10,000 nucleotides of DNA, from the NCBI GenBank assembly GCA_016203265.1, contig JACQNB010000027.1, forward strand, positions 1-10,000, written 5' to 3'. The notes under the pieces are model-generated. The model saw only the letters and a list, made by a program, of their open reading frames with translations, did not search any database and had not been told where the DNA came from. The position numbers were made by a program, and so were the translations under genes. Source of the DNA: Candidatus Woesearchaeota archaeon. Its GTDB lineage: Archaea > Nanobdellota > Nanobdellia > Woesearchaeales > ARS49. Position 1 is the first letter of the stretch; every line of letters begins with the position of its first letter. Below are positions 6,191 through 10,000 of this stretch, in pieces.

Positions 6191-6628
6191 CTACTTCTTC
6201 CGTGACCACAGGATAATCCCGAGCACGCCGATCACCAACGCGGAATCAGCAACGTTGAACGCGGGCCAGAAATGAAAGTCGACAAAATCAATCACGAAAC
6301 CGTGCAGCACGCGGTCAAGCAGGTTGCCGACGGCGCCTCCGAGAATCAGCGCCACGCACACCGTCATCTTGTGTTCCTTCAGCACCGTCTTCAAATAATA
6401 GAAGATGACGCCGACCGCAATCAGCGCAATCACGATGAAGAGCCCGTTGTTGTTTTGCAAAATCCCGAAGCCGGCTCCGGTGTTGCGCACGTACGTGAAC
6501 GAAAGGAACGGCAAGAACGAAACGTTTTCACCCACGGAAAACGAACGCAGCACCAAAAACTTCGTCACCTGATCAAGTGCAAGAATCGCAACAGCGATCA
6601 ACCAAAAGAGATACGACCGTTTCACCAT
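6191..6628 (-). CDS. lspA: Signal peptidase II (lipoprotein signal peptidase, LspA)
   Basis: 145-residue membrane aspartyl peptidase. In bacteria it removes the signal peptide of prolipoproteins just before the lipid-modified cysteine. The family motifs appear in order: Asp19 in LALDQVTK, the motif VRNTGAGFGIL (47-57), GGAVGNLLDR (97-106), VIDFVDF (112-118) and FNVADSAL (124-131). The two aspartates expected to form the catalytic dyad, Asp114 and Asp128, are both present. Four membrane helices can be read (about 7-27, 62-80, 88-104 and 125-142). Length is slightly shorter than many bacterial forms, mainly between the two catalytic aspartates. Last gene of an operon, it overlaps the upstream gene stop by seven bases and has no clear ribosome binding site, so translation is probably coupled. 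LspA is a bacterial hallmark and unusual in archaea, which suggests transfer from bacteria. A protein with a lipobox lies at 8767-9003. Confidence 0.95.
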   Translation of the reverse strand: MVKRSYLFWLIAVAILALDQVTKFLVLRSFSVGENVSFLPFLSFTYVRNTGAGFGILQNNNGLFIVIALIAVGVIFYYLKTVLKEHKMTVCVALILGGAVGNLLDRVLHGFVIDFVDFHFWPAFNVADSALVIGVLGIILWSRKK

Positions 6629-6888
6629 CGCGTGTTCTCGCGCTTCTGCTCCTGCCTATCCAGCCGTTGCATGATGGAATCAAGTTGTGCCTTGATGACG
6701 TCGAGTTTCGCGCTGATGAGCTCAAGGTCCTTGTCCGTGGCTTTCGGCGTCAATTGCGACAGTTGCTGGAACGCGGGATCCGGGCGAGAAAAGTCTTGCG
6801 GCGGCATCGGTCCCAAATCAGCAGGCAACGGTTCCAACCCGGGAGAAGGTTCGGGCGCGTGTTTCCAGAACTTGAATTTTTCGAGCAT
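6622..6888 (-). CDS. Small protein: Pro-rich linker and C-terminal helix, upstream of lspA
   Basis: 88-residue protein with no assigned family. It starts with a short basic, aromatic segment (MLEKFKFWK), continues with a Pro-rich, probably unstructured linker (about residues 11-50), and ends with an amphipathic helix (DKDLELISAKLDVIKAQLDSIMQRLDRQEQ). The heptad spacing of Leu, Ile and Met in that helix fits a coiled coil, so it may dimerise or bind a partner. I chose ATG 6888, which shares one base with the TAA of the upstream gene (TAATG) and sits six bases after GGAGGG. The upstream in-frame ATG at 6921 would add residues that only shadow the neighbour's 3' end. Located between a two-helix membrane protein and lspA, it may be an accessory factor of that membrane operon; this is inference. 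Confidence 0.8.
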   Translation of the reverse strand: MLEKFKFWKHAPEPSPGLEPLPADLGPMPPQDFSRPDPAFQQLSQLTPKATDKDLELISAKLDVIKAQLDSIMQRLDRQEQKRENTRW

Positions 6889-7595
6889 TAGGTTCCCTCC
6901 GTGATGAGATACGGCAGCCACGATGGTGGCGTGTGCTTGATGAGCCAGAGCATGATGAACGTGGGCTGGACGTCGAGTTCGCCTGTGTTCAAGGCGTTTA
7001 TCAATGGGTTTATGGTTGTTTTTTTCTCGAAATATGCGCTGATTAACGTCGCAAAGAGAAGACCGCGCAATTCGTCAGCGGTCATCTCAGGCAATTTGAT
7101 TTGTTGTTCCGCTGGAATCTTCGCAAACACACGGATCTCGTTCTTGTACATCATGATGGGGTCGTCTGCCGTGATGATTGCCAATACTTTCGCCGTTGGA
7201 AATGAGTAATTGCCGCTAACGATGCTTTCTATGCTCGCAAACGTGTCCGGCGTCGCGATGAACGCCAACCGTCCGTCGCGGATGGTCTCGAACGCAGTTT
7301 TGCCGAACGTCTCTCTCCACGGCGTCAAGTCCTTGACGAATGCGGGCGTGTCCTGCGCGTGCACGAATCCGGACAGCAGCACGCCGTCCTGCTCGAGCAC
7401 GAACAGCTTTTCGCCGGCCAGTTGCGTCTGCACGTGCTGGCCGTCCAAGTAAAGCGCAACGGAAGCCAATGCTAACACCAAAGAAACCGCAGTGAACACC
7501 GTATTGAGGGTGCGGAACACTTTCTTCTGCGCCAACAGCGCAAGGATGACGGAAATGGCGAAGAACGATAACGTGATGATGAGGGTGAGATTCAT
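6888..7595 (-). CDS. Membrane protein with two N-terminal helices and a soluble domain
   Basis: 235-residue protein, family not recognised. Two membrane helices at about residues 3-22 and 30-50 are joined by a short basic loop (AQKKVFRTLN). This places both the N-terminus and the large C-terminal domain outside the cell if the loop is cytoplasmic. The remaining 180 residues look like a mixed alpha/beta domain (KLFVLEQDGVLLSGFV, then RLAFIATPDTFASIESIV, then AKVLAIITADDPIMMYKNE and so on) without cysteines or obvious catalytic motifs. It is the first gene of the operon leading to lspA. The start at 7595 has an AGAGGAATC ribosome binding site directly upstream and a TATA box at 7629-7637. It may act in envelope biogenesis, judging only from location next to lspA. 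Confidence 0.82.
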   Translation of the reverse strand: MNLTLIITLSFFAISVILALLAQKKVFRTLNTVFTAVSLVLALASVALYLDGQHVQTQLAGEKLFVLEQDGVLLSGFVHAQDTPAFVKDLTPWRETFGKTAFETIRDGRLAFIATPDTFASIESIVSGNYSFPTAKVLAIITADDPIMMYKNEIRVFAKIPAEQQIKLPEMTADELRGLLFATLISAYFEKKTTINPLINALNTGELDVQPTFIMLWLIKHTPPSWLPYLITEGT

Positions 7596-7628
7596 GATTC
7601 CTCTTTTGGTGAGGAAGATGCAGAATTG

Positions 7629-7637
7629 CTTATAAAG
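7629..7637 (-). promoter_or_regulatory. TATA box for the lspA operon
   Basis: CTTTATAAG on the minus strand, about 41 bases before the ATG at 7595. Predicted transcription start near 7607 leaves room for the AGAGGAATC site at 7596-7604. It lies only four bases beyond the stop of the preceding gene, so the lspA operon can be transcribed separately from the 169-residue gene. Confidence 0.65.
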
Positions 7638-7640
7638 CTT

Positions 7641-8150
7641 TCAGTCAGGCACGTACGAGGAAAGGCGTTCCTTGACTTCGTATTCCGGCATCCGGAGATT
7701 GATCGCGGCAAGGCCGATGATTTCTTTTTCGGTGTAGCTTTTCGCGATGGAGAGCACGTCTTCGGCAAGCTTGCCTTTGAGATTGAGCGCGCCGATGACG
7801 TGGTCTGCCGGAATGCGTTTGGCGCCGTTGTGGGCCGCGCGCGGGTTGGTCAGCGTGTACGTGCGTTCCGCGCGCGTGGCTTTCAGGCCCGCGTGCGCGA
7901 TGGCCTCGTCAATCGTGTGATAGAGATCGTTGTCCTCGAAGTCGAGACAGACGTGGTCCTGGTGGTCGACTTCGTGGCCGTAGATGAAATGGGCCTGTTT
8001 TCTGCCGCGATAGGCGAGCGCCGTGGCGACGAGCTTGTCCGTGGAACGTGAGGTCACCGTGAACGGAGCAACGTGCAGGATGCCGTCGTGCCCTTTCGCG
8101 TCGAGCATGATGTCCGCGAGAAACGTGTCCAATGACGTCGTGTGAGGCAT
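7641..8150 (-). CDS. Unrecognised His-rich 169-residue protein
   Basis: 169-residue soluble protein I cannot assign. It shows no signal peptide or membrane segment. Residues 54-78 hold a dense group of possible metal ligands, HFIYGHEVDHQDHVCLDFED: His54, His59, His63, His66, Cys68 and several acidic residues, followed by His78. The N-terminal half (to about 95) looks alpha/beta. The C-terminal 60 residues look helical, ending in IIGLAAINLRMPEYEVKERLSSYVPD, which has the feel of a small helical domain. The ATG at 8150 lies 29 bases from a strong TATA box with no ribosome binding site, pointing to a leaderless mRNA. It lies downstream of ribosomal protein eS8 on the same strand but with its own promoter. 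The reading frame, promoter and base composition support a real gene. The metal-site idea is only a visible residue pattern. Confidence 0.78.
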   Translation of the reverse strand: MPHTTSLDTFLADIMLDAKGHDGILHVAPFTVTSRSTDKLVATALAYRGRKQAHFIYGHEVDHQDHVCLDFEDNDLYHTIDEAIAHAGLKATRAERTYTLTNPRAAHNGAKRIPADHVIGALNLKGKLAEDVLSIAKSYTEKEIIGLAAINLRMPEYEVKERLSSYVPD

Positions 8151-8171
8151 GGGTGGATGGCGAATTGAGGG

Positions 8172-8179
8172 TATATAAA
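8172..8179 (-). promoter_or_regulatory. TATA box for 169-residue gene (leaderless)
   Basis: TTTATATA on the minus strand, 29 bases from the ATG at 8150, so the start codon should be at or next to the 5' end of the mRNA. A perfect inverted repeat AAGTTA-C-TAACTT (8204-8216), overlapping the eS8 stop codon, lies just upstream and could be a factor-binding site. Confidence 0.7.
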
Positions 8180-8214
8180 TGTTTCGCTTTTGTTGTCACT
8201 TAGAAGTTACTAAC

Positions 8215-8595
8215 TTAAACAAGAATCGCGTTGATCTGCCCTTCCTGTCCCGGTCGGTTCGTCACGCGGGCCTTGCCCTTGTCCGTCTCGATCAACGAGC
8301 CTTTCGTGAGGATGTTGCGTCTGACAAAATGTCGGTTTGCCGGGTTGCCCGTCACGATCTTGATGGCCGCCTTGACGTATTTTTTCGTCTTCGGATCGAA
8401 GAGATTCGCAACATCGGAGGTAAGCGTGTGCACCTTGCGGTTGCCGCCCTTGACGCGGACGTCCTCGATGGCCAATGCCCCGACACGCGTCATCGTGGCG
8501 TGATTGCCTCGCTCGTAGAGCTTCTTGCCGCGGTGCTCCTTCTTTCTGCCGCCGGTGGCGGTGCGTTCTTTCGTTGCGCGTTGGATGACGACCAT
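8215..8595 (-). CDS. rps8e: Ribosomal protein eS8 (archaeal S8e)
   Basis: 126-residue small-subunit ribosomal protein, a family confined to archaea and eukaryotes. Recognisable parts are the basic Gly-rich N-terminus (TATGGRKKEHRGKKLYERG), the central GGNRKVHTLTSDVANLFDP, and the diagnostic C-terminal half: VTGNPANRHFVRRNILTKG, then SLIETDKGKARVTNRPGQEG and INAILV. The reading frame stays open upstream to 8727. The true start is the ATG at 8595, which matches family length and lies 30 bases from a TATA box, implying a leaderless mRNA. Sequence beyond 8595 shows palindromes and promoter elements, not protein. A one-gene transcription unit is likely, since the next gene has its own promoter. 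Confidence 0.97.
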   Translation of the reverse strand: MVVIQRATKERTATGGRKKEHRGKKLYERGNHATMTRVGALAIEDVRVKGGNRKVHTLTSDVANLFDPKTKKYVKAAIKIVTGNPANRHFVRRNILTKGSLIETDKGKARVTNRPGQEGQINAILV

Positions 8596-8617
8596 ACACG
8601 AATACGCAGACGGGTTC

Positions 8618-8626
8618 TTTATAAAG
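8618..8626 (-). promoter_or_regulatory. TATA box for eS8 (leaderless)
   Basis: CTTTATAAA on the minus strand; the TTTATAAA core begins 30 bases before the ATG at 8595. The spacing is identical to that of aIF1A, and no ribosome binding site lies between. Confidence 0.7.
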
Positions 8627-8636
8627 CTTACTATGA

Positions 8637-8709
8637 TTCCGCCGGAAACCTTCCGGGCTCTTTTTAAATGGTTCCGTGGTTCTTCCGGAATATCCGGAAA
8701 CTTTCCGGA
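8637..8709. repeat. Cluster of TTCCGG/CCGGAA palindromes, operator-like
   Basis: A 73-base non-coding stretch between divergent genes carries repeated copies of a TTCCGGAA-type palindrome. CCGGAA-ACC-TTCCGG occupies 8642-8656, TTCCG sits at 8637-8641 and 8672-8676, TTCCGGAA at 8683-8690, TCCGGA at 8693-8698 and TCCGGA at 8704-8709. The last three nest into two larger palindromes: TTCCGGA-ATA-TCCGGAA and TCCGGAAA-C-TTTCCGGA. CCG(G/T) centres fall near 8643.5, 8654.5, 8675.5, 8686.5, 8695.5 and 8706.5, so intervals are 11, 21, 11, 9 and 11 bases, close to whole helical turns. A T-rich TATA-like element (TTTTTAAAT, 8661-8669) lies inside the array. This fits cooperative binding of a regulator. 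A terminator role is unlikely because both neighbours are transcribed away from here. Confidence 0.7.
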
Positions 8710-8727
8710 TTTGCCTCCAAAAGACAC

Positions 8728-8735
8728 CTAAAAAG
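8728..8735 (+). promoter_or_regulatory. TATA-like box for lipoprotein operon
   Basis: CTAAAAAG, 39 bases before the ATG at 8767, with a GAGGTG ribosome binding site at 8755-8760. It sits immediately downstream of the palindrome array. A weaker alternative is TTTTTAAAT at 8661-8669, inside the array. Confidence 0.5.
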
Positions 8736-8766
8736 CACTCCCTTCTTCTGTTTCGAGGTGGTCCGC

Positions 8767-9003
8767 ATGGGACTTGGAACATTCGTAAAAAACGTAGCAG
8801 TGTATGGTACGCTCACGGTCGGCGCGCTGTACGGACTCGCGAGCTGCGAGCAAAAAACGTATGACCGCAGCGACTTGAACCGCACAGCGGACAAGGGATT
8901 GGAGTGCGTGCAGAAGGGCATCCGTATCACGGAATACGGTCTTGACACGCTGGACAGGAAAATCGAGGAACGGAGAGAGACGTTGCGGGGTGAACACAAA
9001 TGA
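8767..9003 (+). CDS. Small predicted lipoprotein with lipobox LASC
   Basis: 78-residue secreted protein. The N-terminus has a short charged region with Lys8, a hydrophobic core (VAVYGTLTVGALYGLA, residues 10-25) and then the lipobox L-A-S-C with Cys27. A bacterial-type signal peptidase II would cut before this cysteine. The mature part is about 51 residues, highly charged, and probably one long helix (KGIRITEYGLDTLDRKIEERRETL) with one further cysteine. The frame is open upstream to 8668, but that stretch overlaps the palindromes. ATG 8767 is chosen because GAGGTG precedes it and it yields a proper signal peptide. It overlaps the next gene by four bases (ATGA, 9000-9003), so the two are translationally coupled. 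Function unknown; a short helical lipoprotein could anchor or contact the coiled partner. A plain membrane anchor without lipid is the alternative. Confidence 0.8.
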   Translation: MGLGTFVKNVAVYGTLTVGALYGLASCEQKTYDRSDLNRTADKGLECVQKGIRITEYGLDTLDRKIEERRETLRGEHK

Positions 9004-9992
9004 TAGCCGCCGCGGGAGAGTATAAGGACAATGTGATGAACGATCTCGATCGGATCACGCAGCGCTATCGCGTGTCGCAAAGCACGGAAAAGGAATTCTT
9101 GTCGGCCACGCACTCGATATTGTTGCGTGAGGCGCAGCAGATTGATGCCGTGGTCAACCAGATCATCTCCTTGGTCGATGGGAAAGCGTCATTGACGGGA
9201 TACCTTGGCATTGGCCAGCGCGCCGCTCACGCGGGTTGCAGGCTCTATGATGCGGTCCGCGGCACCAAGCATGCGCAAGGCTACATCGAGGCGCGCAAAA
9301 AGCCGATTGCAAGCGCGTTGATCGATGAGGCCGTCGAGCACCACACGGAGTTCATCGACAAGAACCATGTGCTGATCGCGAACGCGCTGGACCAATCTGA
9401 CGCGCTGGAGCAGGACCGTATGCGGTTGTATGAGGCCATCGACAAACGCGGAGAGGAATATGAGGGCGTGCTCCAGCAGATGGATGCGTTGAAGGCAGCC
9501 CGGCGCGAAGACGGCTCGATGCCGATCGCGACCGAGAAGGAGATCGGTGGCCTCCGGTACTCGGCAAAACTGCTCGAATCCGTCATCGCGACGCATGACT
9601 TCATCCTGAACGGCAAGAACGAGCGCTATCAGCGCATGCGCGGATATGTGCAGCGCCATGAGAATTTTGAGCTGATGCTCATCCATCGCCGAGAGACGTT
9701 CCGCGCGATCAAGCAGGAATATCTTGAAATCGGATCGAATGACCTCGGCCTGCAGTGTGTTGAGCTGCTGCGCGAGCATGGCCATGTCATCAAGGGCATG
9801 GAACGCCTGATGGTGGACGGCACGAGCGCGAGCGTCGCCCGTTTGACCATCCCGCCGCTGGCGTGGATGTCGGAAGAGAGTTCGCAACGGGCGCAAGCGC
9901 AGGAAGCGCGCGTCGAGGACGTGCAGGAGCTCAAGTCGGAGCACGTCTTGGACATCCTCAAGAAACGTCGCGCAGAATACCGCGGGATGTGA
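9000..9992 (+). CDS. Unrecognised 330-residue helical protein coupled to lipoprotein gene
   Basis: 330-residue protein without signal peptide, membrane helix or family I can name. The composition is mostly charged and helical. Likely coiled-coil stretches lie at about residues 13-60, 110-175 (HVLIANALDQSDALEQDRMR and onward) and 195-280. A Gly-containing region (ASLTGYLGIGQRAAHAGCRLYDAVRG) near residues 63-88 interrupts them. The C-terminus (VQELKSEHVLDILKKRRAEYRG) looks like a short interaction helix. It starts at ATG 9000, overlapping the lipoprotein stop as ATGA, with GGGGTGA six bases upstream (8987-8993). G/C content looks higher than in the window's central genes. The general feel recalls helical scaffold families, but no diagnostic motif supports naming one. 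It is probably cytoplasmic, so if it works with the lipoprotein, the link may be regulatory or through a membrane partner. Confidence 0.8.
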   Translation: MIAAAGEYKDNVMNDLDRITQRYRVSQSTEKEFLSATHSILLREAQQIDAVVNQIISLVDGKASLTGYLGIGQRAAHAGCRLYDAVRGTKHAQGYIEARKKPIASALIDEAVEHHTEFIDKNHVLIANALDQSDALEQDRMRLYEAIDKRGEEYEGVLQQMDALKAARREDGSMPIATEKEIGGLRYSAKLLESVIATHDFILNGKNERYQRMRGYVQRHENFELMLIHRRETFRAIKQEYLEIGSNDLGLQCVELLREHGHVIKGMERLMVDGTSASVARLTIPPLAWMSEESSQRAQAQEARVEDVQELKSEHVLDILKKRRAEYRGM

Positions 9993-10000
9993 CGAAAAGC

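Noticed and set aside
6272..6904. Plus-strand open frame of 210 residues
   Set aside because: It is opposite lspA and its upstream gene, both well supported. Its composition has no domain pattern.
8668..8766. N-terminal extension of the lipoprotein frame
   Set aside because: The extension lies in the palindrome array and TATA region, lacks a ribosome binding site and would bury the signal peptide.
9189..9944. Long minus-strand open frame of 251 residues
   Set aside because: It lies entirely opposite the 330-residue gene, which has a ribosome binding site and coupling to its upstream neighbour. The minus frame is Leu/Arg/His-rich and reads as a shadow of G/C-rich codons.
9000..9992. Resemblance of the 330-residue protein to TelA or PspA-type helical families
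   Set aside because: Only the general helical charge pattern agrees. No diagnostic motif could be seen, so no name was assigned.
1..10000. Search for tRNA genes, CRISPR arrays, insertion sequences and attachment sites
   Set aside because: No cloverleaf-like GTTCRANNC elements, regularly spaced direct repeats, transposase motifs or terminal inverted repeats were recognised by eye.

Overview
The window is archaeal. It encodes translation initiation factor aIF1A and ribosomal protein eS8, neither of which has a bacterial counterpart. Most transcription units start with a recognisable archaeal TATA box. Several small membrane or zinc-finger-like proteins, and a CARDB protein with a CxDSDG-type cysteine-rich N-terminus, resemble proteins common in DPANN archaea such as Woesearchaeota and Pacearchaeota. 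That placement is inference, not proof. Genes are packed tightly, with ATGA/GTGA stop-start overlaps, abutting or overlapping convergent stops, and no tRNA, rRNA, CRISPR or insertion sequence that I can see.

Layout from left to right. (1) Positions 1-2199, minus strand: a three-gene operon of a winged-helix regulator, a GT-B glycosyltransferase of the glycogen/starch synthase type, and a GH57 alpha-amylase-type enzyme cut by the window edge. The pairing suggests storage polysaccharide (alpha-glucan) metabolism. (2) 2200-2403: an AT-rich divergent promoter region with short palindromes. (3) 2404-3300, plus strand: an unrecognised protein made of about ten 23-33 residue repeats, visibly lower in GC than its surroundings. 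(4) 3293-4749, minus strand: a four-CBS-domain protein followed by a membrane-anchored, Cys-rich CARDB protein. (5) 4750-6190, plus strand: aIF1A, a four-helix membrane protein with a very basic tail, and a small C..H..CxxC protein. (6) 6191-7595, minus strand: an operon of a two-helix membrane protein, a small protein with a C-terminal helix, and signal peptidase II (LspA). (7) 7641-8595, minus strand: an unrecognised His-rich 169-residue protein and ribosomal protein eS8, each with its own promoter. (8) 8596-9992, plus strand: an operator-like array of TTCCGG palindromes, then a small predicted lipoprotein translationally coupled to a 330-residue helical protein of unknown function.

Two points stand out. 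LspA, a bacterial-type lipoprotein peptidase that is unusual in archaea, sits in the same window as a small protein with a clear lipobox (LASC), so enzyme and candidate substrate may be linked. That lipoprotein and its partner lie behind a helically phased palindrome array and may be a small undescribed envelope system.

The promoters fall into two classes. Five genes (the repeat protein, aIF1A, the 97-residue protein, the 169-residue protein and eS8) have the TATA box 29-33 bases before the start codon and no ribosome binding site, so they are probably leaderless or nearly so. Five others have it 39-47 bases away, with a purine-rich Shine-Dalgarno sequence in between. All functional calls come from reading the sequence; no database search was run.
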